The notes under the pieces were generated by a model. The model worked only from the letters and a program-made list of their open reading frames with translations. It did no database searches and had not been told where the DNA came from. Positions 11,866 through 22,595 of a DNA stretch of 64,000 bases are shown piece after piece. Source of the stretch: Zoroaster sp. YZ-2022 (lineage: Eukaryota > Echinodermata > Asteroidea > Forcipulatida > Zoroasteridae); NCBI GenBank assembly GCA_029582265.1, contig CM055823.1:14582060-14646059 (forward strand), read 5' to 3'. Every line of letters starts with the position of its first letter. The first letter of the stretch is position 1. A program made the position numbers and the translations under genes.

Positions 11866-14455
11866 CTGGAGTAGATCACAATCCGATTTTCAGTATTTTT
11901 TGCCAAAAATGACTACGCTTGTTTTCAACTTAAAAAACAAAAAGTCATGATATCGCGACAAAAGTTCGCATCATGTCTGAAAATTTCAACGTGGTACATG
12001 CACAAAATAAATTGTTATGGAGAAAATTGAAAACATTTTGGAATTATACTCTTTGGAGTAGATCGCAATCCTAATTTCAGTATTTTTGCCCCCAAGATTA
12101 TTACTTGTTTTTCAACAAAAAACAAAAAGTCATGATATCGCGACAAAGTTCACATCATGTCTGAAAATTTCAACGTGGTACATGCACAAAATAAATTGTT
12201 ATGGAGAAAATTGAAAATTTTAGGAATTATACTGTTTGGAGTAGAATCGCAATCCTAATTTCAGTATTTTGCCCCAAAAATTATTACGCTTGTTTTCAAC
12301 AAAAAACAAAAAGTCATGATATCGCGACAAAAGTTCACATCGTGTCTGAAAATTTCAACGTGGTACATGCACAAAATAAATTGTTATGGAGAAAATTGAA
12401 AAAATTTAGGAATTATACTCTTTGGAGTAGATCGCAATCCTAATTTCAGTATTTTTGCCCCAAAAATTATTACGCTTGTTTTCAACTTAAAAAATCAAAA
12501 AGTCATGATATCGCGACAAAAGTTCACATCGTGTCTGAAAATTTCAACGTGGTACATGCACAAAAAATAAATTGTTATGGAAAAATTGAAAAAAATTAGG
12601 AATTATTCTCTTTGGAGTAGATCACAATCCTAATTTCAGTATTTTGCCCCAAAATGATTACGCTTGTTTTCAACTTAAAAAACAAAAGTCATGATATCGC
12701 GACAAAAGTTCGCATCATGTCTGAAAATTTCAACGTGGTACATGCACAAAATAAATTGTTATGGAGAAAATTGAAAATTTTGGAATTATACTCTTTGGAG
12801 AATCGCAATCCTAATTTCAGTATTTTTGCCCCAAAAATGATTACGCTTGTTTTCAACTTAAAAAACAAAAGTCATGATATCGCGACAAAAGTTCACATCG
12901 TGTCTGAAAATTTCAACGTGGTACATGCACAAAATAAATTGTTATGGAGAAAATTGAAAAAATTTAGGAATTATACTCTTTGGAGTAGATCGCAATCCTA
13001 ATTTCAGTATTTTTGCCCCAAAAATTATTACGCTTGTTTTCAACTTAAAAAATCAAAAAGTCATGATATCGCGACAAAAGTTCACATCATGTCTGAAAAT
13101 TTCAAGGTGGTACATGCACAAAATAAATTGTTATGGAGAAAATTGAAACAAAATTAGGAATTATACTCTTTGGAGTAGATCGCAATCCTAATTTCAGTAT
13201 TTTTGCCCCAAAAATTATTACGCTTGTTTTCAACTTAAAAAACAAAAAGTCATGATATCGCGACAAAAGTTCACATCATGTCTGAAAATTTCAAGGTACA
13301 TGCACAAAATAAATTGTTATGGAGAAAATTGAAAAAAAATTTGGAATTATACTCTTTGGAGTAGATCGCAATCCTAATTTCAGTATTTTGCCCCAAAAAT
13401 TATTACGCTTGTTTTCAACTTAAAAACAAAAGTCATGATATCGCGACAAAAGTTCACATCATGTCTGAAAATTTCAACGTGGTACATGCACAAAATAAAT
13501 TGTTATGGAGAAAATTGAAAAATTTTAGGAATTATACTCTTTGGAGTAGATCGCAATCCTAATTTCAGTATTTTTGCCCCAAAAATGATTACGCTTGTTT
13601 TCAACTTAAAAAAACAAAAAGTCATGATATCGCGACAAAAGTTCACATCGTGTCTGAAAATTTCAACGTGGTACATGCACAAAATAAATTGTTATGGAGA
13701 AAATTGAAAAAATTTAGGAATTATACTCTTTGGAGTAGATCGCAATCCTAATTTCAGTATTTTTGCCCCAAAAATTATTACGCTTGTTTTCAACTTAAAA
13801 AATCAAAAAGTCATGATATCGCGACAAAAGTTCACATCATGTCTGAAAATTTCAAGGTGGTACATGCACAAAATAAATTGTTATGGAGAAAATTGAAACA
13901 AAATTAGGAATTATACTCTTTGGAGTAGATCGCAATCCTAATTTCAGTATTTTTGCCCCAAAAATTATTACGCTTGTTTTCAACAAAAATCAAAAGTCAT
14001 GATATCGCGACAAAGTTCACATCATGTCTGAAAATTTCAAGGTGGTACATGCACAAAATAAATTGTTATGGAGAAAATTGAAACAAAATTAGGAATTATA
14101 CTCTTTGGAGTAGATCGCAATCCTAATTTCAGTATTTTTCCCCAAAAATTATTACGCTTATTTTCAACAAAAAACAAAAGTCATGATATCGCGACAAAAG
14201 TTCACATCATGTCTGAAAATTTCAACGTGGTACATGCACAAAATAAATTGTTATGGAGAAAATTGAAAAATTTTAGGAATTATACTCTTTGGAGTAGATC
14301 GCAATCCTAATTTCAGTATTTTTGCCCCAAAAATTATTACGCTTGTTTTCAACTTAAAAAAATTTAACGTCGCTATATCGGGACAGAAGTTCACATCATG
14401 TCTGTAAATTTCAAGGTGGTACATGCACAAAATAAATTGTTATGGAGAAAAAAAG
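11866..14455 (+). repeat. ~186-bp satellite array, about 14 copies
   Basis: The unit runs through GGAGTAGATCGCAATCCTAA, TTTCAGTATTTTTGCCCC, TTACGCTTGTTTTCAACTT, GTCATGATATCGCGACAAAA, GTTCACATCATGTCTG, TTTCAACGTGGTACATGC and AATTGTTATGGAGAAAATTG. Spacing between successive GTCATGATATC phrases measured at five steps is 183-189 bp. Copies differ by a few percent, mainly in poly-A lengths. The two final copies change to a TTTAACGTCGCTATATCGGG variant before the array breaks off. Open frames inside the array are accidents of the unit. Confidence 0.9.
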
Positions 14456-14745
14456 GTACGAAGACTTGCACAACTACGAGTTTGAGTGAATCACGCGCAT
14501 CGCCAGTGTGCCGACAAGGCAAGCTTTTTAACCGGGGCCAACTCGGGCTGATAGTGCAGTCAACTCGTTCGTCACACTGGCACCCGACTAATGTAAGTAC
14601 GTGTATAATGTACATGTACATGTACATGTACATGTACACATACATGTACACATGTTCATGTACACACAACTCGTGTGTACAGATACAATGTACATGTACA
14701 TGTACACTGTATACATTGTACACTGTATACAATCGTTCTGGCTGG
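14456..14745 (+). repeat. Array linker with TACATG microsatellite
   Basis: The satellite stops at GGAGAAAAAAAGGTACGAAG. A ~150-bp linker follows (AACCGGGGCCAACTCGGGCT, TCGTCACACTGGCACCCG), then a (TACATG)n/(GTACAT)n tract with ACTGTATACATTGTACA palindromes, ending CAATCGTTCTGGCTGG. The same module occurs at 51556-51856, and its second half at 21487-21600 and 50321-50430. Confidence 0.75.
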
Positions 14746-15535
14746 GTTTACGCTTGTTTTCAATCTTAAAACAAAAGGTTATTGTGAATGCCGGGTGTGA
14801 AAATCAACGTGGTACATGCCGTGTGGTCTATCTCTTTCAATACTCTTGGCCTTGGTTTACGCTTGTTTTCAACTTAAAAACAAAAGTCATGCTATTGTGA
14901 TAGGAGTTCGCATCATGTCTGAAAATTTCAACGTGGTACATGCACAAAATAAATTGTTATGGAAAATTGAAAAAACTTAGGAATTATACTCTTTGGAGTA
15001 GATCACAATCCTAATTTCAGTATTTTTGCCCCCAAAATGATTACGCTTGTTTTCAACTTAAAAAACAAAAAGTCATGATATCGCGACAAAAGTTCGCATC
15101 ATGTCTGAAAATTTCAACGTGGTACATGCACAAAATAAATTGTTATGGAGAAAATTGAAAAAATTTAGGAATTATACTCTTTGGAGTAGATCGCAATCCT
15201 AATTTCAGTATTTTTGCCCCCAAAATGATTACGCTTGTTTTCAACTTAAAAAAACAAAAAGTCATGATATCGCGACAAAAGTTCACATCATGTCTGAAAA
15301 TTTTAACGTGGTACATGCACAAAATAAATTGTTATGGAGAAAATTGAAAAATGTTAGGAATTATACTCTTTGGAGTAGATCGCAATCCTAATTTCAGTAT
15401 TTTTGCCCCAAAAATTATTACGTTTGTTTTCAACTTAAAAAAATTTAACGTCGCTATATCGGGACAGAAGTTCACATCATGTCTGAAAATTTCAAGGTGG
15501 TACATGCACAAAATAAATTGTTATGGAGAAAAAAA
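14746..15535 (+). repeat. Satellite array, about four copies
   Basis: Same ~186-bp unit as at 11866-14455. The first copy is diverged (TTACGCTTGTTTTCAATCTT at 14749, then a duplicated start near 14860). The last again carries the TTTAACGTCGCTATATCGGG variant. Confidence 0.85.
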
Positions 15536-15645
15536 GGTACGAAGACTTGCACAACTACGAGTTTGAGTGAATCACGCGCATCGCCAGTGTACCGACAAGG
15601 CAAGCTTTTTAACCGGGGCCAACTCGGGCTGATAGTGCAGTCGCG
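15536..15645 (+). repeat. Truncated array linker
   Basis: Same linker as at 14456 but cut off after GATAGTGCAGTC and joined to GCGCGGCACCCGCT, which is the right half of the hairpin seen at 17650. No TACATG tract follows; the first ~2-kb unit starts instead. Confidence 0.7.
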
Positions 15646-17645
15646 CGGCACCCGCTAGGTGTGGGTGATGTGTGAGTATTAAATGTTGCGGGTTTTGTGC
15701 CGACTTCTTTGCTGGTTTATGTAATGTAATATGGGGTAACGGGGTCTAATTTGCAGGGGGCACTCAAGGGTCATCATGTTATAGATTGAGGGTGGTGATT
15801 GGTTAATTTTTGAGCGGGGGGCATGTAAAAGTCAAAGTGACATAACACAACAGCGCCCTCGGGTTTTTAACATGGTAGGACAGTGAATATTGAATAAATA
15901 AATGTACTGAAAAGAAATACATGTACACAGAAAACGGGTATCCTAGTATTTTCGTACAGTTCAGACACAGATATGTGCACAAAATGTCTCTTTGGAAATT
16001 GATTGCATGGCCCTTCAAGTCATGAAAAAAAGGGAAATAAATATGAATAACATTAAATTTGCAGATGTAATCTGCACTGTTTCTAAGGCCCCACCCCACC
16101 CCCATAATATAAAATAGGACGCAGTTTGAGTTTAAATTGTTGCCATGGCGCTGTAGGTTTTTAAAACCTTTTTAAAATATTCAAAATTGGGAGAAAAGAT
16201 TCCCAAAATTGTTTTGTGTGAGAAATGTCCTGAAACCTAAGTGCATAAGCTGTTGTGATTGTCAGATCTGAAATCGTTTTATATTACCTCAAAGTTGAAA
16301 GACTGATGGTATCTACACTGGCAATTGTGAAATCATTTTGGGCTTTTCTAACAGTTCAAGTTCTACTTCTATGTATGTAAAATCAAAGGTCAGAGTCCCT
16401 ATTTCATCGGTTGAAAATTGTTTTCACAAATCAGCAAGCTGAGGAATACAGAACTGCTATAAAAATATATATTATAACATAGGGCCTATATTATTATAAT
16501 ATATCTTATAATATATATTATATGAATCTGGGACTGAGAAATAATTTAAATTGTGTTAAACTTTACTTTGAAAATGCAGTGAACTCTCCAAAAAGACATG
16601 AATCTGGGACTGAGAAATAATTCACATTGTGTTAAGAAATTATTTGAAAGTGCACTGAACTCTCCATAGACTTTGTACACAATCGAGGACATGGCGTCTG
16701 GATACTACAGGCTTTCAAAAGTATTACATGGGTACTGAGGTTAATTGATGTTTGGTATTTATTATCAAATATCAAACAACAAAAAAGGAGTTTTGTAAAT
16801 GTTGATCATGTTGATTAAAATTGTTTATTGATGTTTGGAGATAGCTGTGATAATCGTAGCTCTTGGTCACGTCCCTAAGACCTAGGACTAAAAGAGCTAC
16901 GCGAAATAAATGCATCAACAAAGAGTCGAGTCGACGCACCGACGTCATTACCGACCAATCAGGAGGTCCGTCTGAAACAGAGAATCAGACATTTCGCAAC
17001 GCGGCAGTTCGGTACTGTTCGTGGTATGTGGCACCCGGCCTCCTCGACCAACGCTCACCGAAAGCCGCGGAGTAACCCAACCAATGTTGCTCATGTTGAT
17101 TAAAAATGTTTACGGATGTTGGGTATTTTATTGATTTATTATCAAACAACAAAAACAACAAACATTCCAAACGTGTGTTGTAAATGTTGATGAAAATTGT
17201 CTTTTTGAGCACAAGGTCACGTGTAGGTACGGGTTCATTGATGAAAAATAAGACCAATCAGGGGTCCGTCTGAAACAGCCAACCAGACATCTCGAACCAC
17301 AGCAGTCAGGGAGTGTTCGCCTCATCTGGCACCCGCCCGACCCCTCGATCACCGAGGATAGCCGCGAAGTCACCGACCAAGCTTAACGATCATTGCGGGT
17401 GTCCGGCTGCCGTTGCACGCAATCCACGCAATCGCGGGTAGACGTCGGAACACCAACAACGCAGACCCCAACCCACGGGTACCCCGAAATTGACCCCAGG
17501 ACGCATCAATTCAGCAGGGTGCGGGCGCCAGTTGACGCGAAACATGGCGGCGCCCTGAAAAAAACATGGCGGCGCCCTGAAACAAAGATGGCGGCGCCCC
17601 GTGTTTGCACTAACAAAGATGGCGACTTAACGATCATTATAGTAT
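15646..17645 (+). repeat. ~2-kb tandem unit, copy 1
   Basis: First of three tandem units. Order inside: GTGATGTGTGAGTATTAAATG; a GCGCCCTCGGGTTTTTAACA block; an AT-rich palindrome (16465-16525); two ~75-bp direct repeats starting ATGAATCTGGGACTGAGAAA (16523, 16599). Then come two related ~330-bp blocks, each with GACCAATCAGG (an inverted CCAAT-box word) followed by GTCCGTCTGAAACAG; the second also has GGTCACGTG. Then a GC-rich block and a cluster of ATGGCG words. No long open frame. The promoter-like words suggest a transcribed repeat or transposon 5' region, but this is inference. Confidence 0.8.
17540..17630 (+). promoter_or_regulatory. YY1-like motif cluster in unit 1
   Basis: Four words of the type AACATGGCGGCG or AAGATGGCGGC/AC lie within 90 bp, separated by GCCCTGAAA spacers. 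AANATGGCGGC is the core bound by YY1-family proteins in animals. Binding is not shown here. Confidence 0.5.
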
Positions 17646-17647
17646 GG

Positions 17648-17690
17648 ACTAGCGGGATGCCGCGCTTCGCGCGGCACCCGCTAAGTATGG
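17648..17690. repeat. GC-rich hairpin at unit junction
   Basis: The 32-base stretch in GACTAGCGGG..ACCCGCTAAG folds into two stacked stems: AGCGGG with CCCGCT and CCGCGC with GCGCGG, loop TTC, with a small ATG/CA bulge. It sits exactly between tandem units. Confidence 0.7.
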
Positions 17691-19675
17691 TGATGTGTGA
17701 GTATTAAATGTTGCGGGTTTTTGTGCCGACTTCTTTGCTGGTTTATATAATGTAATATGGGGTAACGGGTCTAATTTGGGGGCACTCAAGGGTCATCTTT
17801 TTCTAGAATTAGCTTGGTGTTGGTTTAATTTTTGCGCGGGGGGGGGGGCATGTAAAAAGTCAAAGTGACATAACACAACAGCGCCCTCGGGTTTTTAACA
17901 TGGTAGGACAGTGAATATTGAATAAATAAATGTACTGAAAAGAAATACATGTAGACAGAAAACAGGGTATCCTAGTATTTTCGTACAGTTCAGACACAGA
18001 TATGCACAAAATGTCTCTTTTGAAATTGATTGCATGGCCCCTTCAAGTCATGAAAAAAGGAAATAAATATGAGATAACATTAAATTTACAGATGAAATCT
18101 GCACTGTTTCCCTAGGCCCCCCCCTTTAATATAAAATAGGACGCAGTTTGAGGTTAAATTGTTGCCATGGCGCTGTAGGTTTTAAAACCTTTTAAAATAT
18201 TCAAAATTGGGAGAAAAAGATTCCCAAAAAAATTGTTTTGTGTGAGAAATGTCCTGAAACCTAAGTGCATAAGCTGTTGTGATTGTCAGATCTGAAATCG
18301 TTTATATTACCTCAAAGTTGAAAGACTGATGGTATCTACACTGGCAATTGTGAAATCATTTTGGGCTTTTCTAACAGTTCAAGTTCTACTTCTATGTATG
18401 TAAAATCAAGGTCAAGTCCCTATTTCATCGGTTGAAAATGTTTTCACAAATCAACCAAGCTGAGGAATACAGAACTGCTATAAAAATATATATTATAACA
18501 TAGGGCCTATATTATAATATATCTTATAATATATATATGAATCTGGGACGAGAATAATTTAAATTGTGTTAAACTTTACTTTGAAAATGCAGTGAACTCT
18601 CCAAAAAGACATGAATCTGGGACTGAAATAATTCACATTGTGTTAAGAAATTATTTGAAAGTGCACTGAACTCTCCATAGACTTTGTAGACAATCGAGGA
18701 CATGGCGTCTGGATACTACAGAGCTTTCAAAAGTATTACATGGGTACTGAGGTTAATTGATGTTTGGTATTTATTATCAAATATCAAACAACAAAGGTTT
18801 TGTAAATGTTGATCATGTTGATTAAAATTGTTTATTGATGTTTGGAGATGCTGCGATAATCGTAGCTCTTGGTCACTCCTAAGACCTAGGACTAAAGAGC
18901 TACGCGAAATAAATGCATCAACAAAGAGTCGAGGTCGACACACCGACGTCATTACCGACCAATCAGGAGGTCCGTCTGAAACAGAAGAATCAGACATTTC
19001 GCAACGCAGGCAGTTCGGTACTGTTCGTGGTATGTGGCACCGGCCTCCTCGACCAACGCTCACCGAAAGCCGCGGAGTAACCCAACCAATGTTGCTCATG
19101 TTGAGTAAAAAATGTTTACGGATGTTTGGTATTTATTGTTTTTATTATCAAACAACAAAAACAACAAACATTCCAAACGTGTGTTGTAAATGTGGATGAA
19201 AATTGTCTTTTGAGCACAAAGGTCACGTGTAGGTACGGAGTTCATTGATGAAAATAAGACCAATCAGGGGGTCCGTCTGAAACAGCCAACCAGACATCTC
19301 GAACCACAGCAGTCAGGGGTGTTCGCCTCATCTGGCACCCCGCCCGACCCTCGATCACCGAGGACAGCCGCGAAGTCACCGACAAAGCTTAACGATCATT
19401 GCGGGTGTCCGGCTGCCGTTGCACGCAATCACGCAATCGCGGGTAGAACGTCGAACACCAACAACGCAGACCCCAACCCACGGGTACCCCGAAATTGACC
19501 CCAGGGACGCATCAATTCAGCGGGGTGCGGGCGCCAGTTGACGCAAGAAACATGGCGGCGCCCTGAAAGAAACATGGCGGCGCCCTGAAAAAACATGGCG
19601 GCGCCCGGGCAAAGATGGCGGCGACCCGTGTTTGCACTAACAAAGATGGCGACTTAACGATCATTATAGTATAGA
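17691..19675 (+). repeat. ~2-kb tandem unit, copy 2
   Basis: Same order of blocks as copy 1 with small indels. The two CCAAT-containing subrepeats are at about 18780-19080 and 19080-19390. Confidence 0.8.
19547..19652 (+). promoter_or_regulatory. YY1-like motif cluster in unit 2
   Basis: Five ATGGCG words (three of AACATGGCGGCG type, two of AAGATGGCG type) in about 105 bp, one more than in unit 1. The ~20-bp repeat behaves like a small minisatellite. Confidence 0.5.
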
Positions 19676-19677
19676 TA

Positions 19678-19716
19678 TAGACTAGCGGGATGCCCGCGCT
19701 TCGCGCAGCACCGCTA
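19678..19716. repeat. GC-rich hairpin, diverged copy
   Basis: Same hairpin as at 17648, here GCGGGATGCCCGCGCTTCGC followed by GCAGCACCGCTAA. The stem carries extra or mismatched bases, so it is decayed. Confidence 0.6.
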
Positions 19717-21486
19717 AATAATGGTGATGTGGTATTAAATGTTGCCGGGGGTTTTTGTGCCGACTTCTTTGCTGGTTTATGTAATGTAATATGGGGTAAC
19801 AGGGTCTAATTTGCAGGGGCACTCAAAAGGGTCATCATTTTCAGAATGAGCTTGGTGATTGGTTAATTTTTGAGCGGGGGGCATGTAAAAGTCAAAGTGA
19901 CATAACACAACAGCGCCTCGGGTTTTTTAACATGGTAGGACAGTGAATATTGAATAAATAAATGTACTGAAAAGAAATACATGTAGACAGAAAACGGGTA
20001 TCCTAGTATTTTCGTACAGTTCAGACACAGATATATGCACAAAATGTCTCTTTTGAAATTGATTGCATGGCCCCTTCAAGTCATGAAAAAGGAAATAAAT
20101 ATGATAACATAAAATTTGCAAATGAAATCTGCACTGTTTCTTACCCCCTTAATATAAAATAGGACGCATAGTTTGAGTTTAAATTGTTGCCATGGCGCTG
20201 TAGGTTTTAAAAACCTATGTTTAAAATATGCAAAATTGGGAGAAAAGATTCCCAAATTGTTGTGTGTAAGAAATGTCCACTGAAACCCCTATAAACTGTT
20301 ATGATTGTCAGATCTGAATATATTACCTCAAAGTTGAAAAGACTGATGGTATCTACACTGTATTGTGAAATCATTTTGGGCTTTTCTAACAGTTCAAACT
20401 TCTATTAAAAATCAAGGTCAAGTCCCTATTTCATCGGTTGAAAATTGTTTTCACAAATCAAGCAAGCTGAGAATGAAAACTGGTATAAAATATACTTATA
20501 ACGGGTATATTATTATCAAATATCAAACAACAAAAAATTTTTTGTAAATGTATTTGGGAATTCATGTTGATTAAAATTGTTACATGAGTACTGAGGTTTG
20601 GAGATAGCTGCGATAACTCTCCATAGCTCTTTGTCCCCAAGACCCAAAAGGTTTGTAAATGGTCTGTTGATTAAAACATTTGACTGATGATGTTTTGGAG
20701 ATAGCTGCGATAATCGTGGCTCGTTAAATCTCGGGCTGGGACTAAAAGGCTACATGAAATAAATTCTCAACAAAGAGTCAGGTCATTCCACCCGACGTCA
20801 TGCCGACCAATCAGGGTCAGACATTTCGCAACGCAGTTCAGTACTGTTCGTGGTATGTGGCACCCGGCCTCCTCGAAAACGCTCACCGAAAGCCGCGGGT
20901 AATAACCAATGTTGCTCATGATTAAAATGTTTACGGATGTTTGGTATTTTATTGTTTTATTATCAAACAACAAAAACAACAAACATTAAACGATATGTTT
21001 GTAAATGTTGATGAAAATTGTCTTTTGAGCACAAAGGTCACGTGTAGGTACGGGTTCATTGATGAAAAATAAGACCAATCAGGGGTCCGTCTGAAACAAC
21101 CAACCAGACATCTCGAACCACAGCAGTCAGGGTGATGTTCGCCTCATCTGGCACCCGCCCGACCCCTCGATCACCGAGGACAGCCGCGAAAATCACCCGA
21201 CCAAGCAACGATCATTGCGGTGTCCGGCTGCCGTTGCACGCAATCCGCGCAATCGCGGGTAGACGTAAGGAACAACGCAGACCCCAACCACGGGTACCCA
21301 GGGAAATTTACCCCCAGGACGCATCAATTCAGCAGGGTGCGGGCGCCGGGTTGACGCTGAAACATGGCGGGCCCTGGAAGAAACATGGCGGCGCCCTGAA
21401 AAAACATGGCGGCGCCCCGAAACAAAGATGGCGGCGCCCCGTGTTTTTACTAACAAAGATGGCGACTTAACGGTCATTATAGTATA
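19717..21486 (+). repeat. ~2-kb tandem unit, copy 3 (rearranged)
   Basis: Third unit, with several short deletions (for example the AT palindrome and one ~75-bp repeat near 20480-20560 are lost). It ends AACGGTCATTATAGTATAGA and passes into the TACATG tract rather than into a hairpin. Confidence 0.75.
21358..21465 (+). promoter_or_regulatory. YY1-like motif cluster in unit 3
   Basis: Five ATGGCG words in AACATGGCGG, AAGATGGCGGC and AAGATGGCGAC contexts, as in the other units. Confidence 0.45.
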
Positions 21487-21600
21487 GATGTACATGTACA
21501 CATACTGTGCACATGTTCATCTTACACAACTCGTGTGGATACAATACATGTGCATGTACACTGTATACGTGTACAGTGCAATCGTTCTGGCTGGGTGGAT
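21487..21600 (+). repeat. TACATG linker after unit 3
   Basis: Short version of the TACATG/GTACA tract ending CAATCGTTCTGGCTGG. It bridges the 2-kb unit and the satellite as at 50321-50430. Confidence 0.65.
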
Positions 21601-21659
21601 GCCGGGTGTGAATCAAGATTGCTTAAATCATATGGTCTATCTCTTCAATACTCCATAGC

Positions 21660-22095
21660 CTTGGTTTACGCTTGTTTTCAACTTAAAAAAAAAAGTCAGC
21701 ACTATTGTGATAGGAGTTCGCATCATGTCTGAAAATTTCAACGTGGTACATGCACAAAATAAATTGTTATGGAGAAAATTGAAAAATTTAGGAATTATAC
21801 TCTTTGGGTGAATCCCATAATCCTAATTTCAGTATTTTGCCCAAAAATTGTACGCTTGTTTTCAACAAAAACAAAAAAGTCATGATATCGCGACAAAGTT
21901 CATCATGTCTGAAAATTTCAACGTGGTACATGCACAAAATAAATTGTTATGGAAAATTGAAAAAAATTAGAATTATACTCTTTGGAGTAGATCACAATCC
22001 TAATTTCAGTGTATTTTGCCCAAAAAATGATTACGCTTGTTTTCAAAAAAACAAAAGTCATGATATCGCGACAAAAGTTCGCATCATGTTGAAAA
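21660..22095 (+). repeat. Satellite array running into the gap
   Basis: Just over two copies of the ~186-bp unit, then the assembly gap. The satellite is the likely cause of the gap. Confidence 0.8.
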
Positions 22096-22595
22096 NNNNN
22101 NNNNNNNNNNNNNNNNNNNNNNNNNNNNNNNNNNNNNNNNNNNNNNNNNNNNNNNNNNNNNNNNNNNNNNNNNNNNNNNNNNNNNNNNNNNNNNNNNNNN
22201 NNNNNNNNNNNNNNNNNNNNNNNNNNNNNNNNNNNNNNNNNNNNNNNNNNNNNNNNNNNNNNNNNNNNNNNNNNNNNNNNNNNNNNNNNNNNNNNNNNNN
22301 NNNNNNNNNNNNNNNNNNNNNNNNNNNNNNNNNNNNNNNNNNNNNNNNNNNNNNNNNNNNNNNNNNNNNNNNNNNNNNNNNNNNNNNNNNNNNNNNNNNN
22401 NNNNNNNNNNNNNNNNNNNNNNNNNNNNNNNNNNNNNNNNNNNNNNNNNNNNNNNNNNNNNNNNNNNNNNNNNNNNNNNNNNNNNNNNNNNNNNNNNNNN
22501 NNNNNNNNNNNNNNNNNNNNNNNNNNNNNNNNNNNNNNNNNNNNNNNNNNNNNNNNNNNNNNNNNNNNNNNNNNNNNNNNNNNNNNNNNNNNNNN
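22096..22595. other. Assembly gap of 500 N
   Basis: Exactly 500 N, a placeholder length, so true distance is unknown. Confidence 0.99.

Noticed and set aside
12201..14310. 80- to 115-codon frames in the satellite
   Set aside because: The same frame is reproduced by the ~186-bp unit whenever its length is a multiple of three; indels in neighbouring copies break it.
14391..14769. Met/Tyr/Cys/His-rich frames over TACATG tracts (also near 50323 and 51717)
   Set aside because: Microsatellite translation, not genes.
17648..17690. Helitron 3' end at the GC-rich hairpin
   Set aside because: The hairpin is followed by CTAA or CTAG, which would fit CTRR, but there is no following T, no TC start, and no Rep/helicase; left as an unclassified hairpin.
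15646..21486. rDNA intergenic spacer
   Set aside because: Tandem promoter-like units suggested it, but no 18S, 5.8S or 28S sequence is present on either side.
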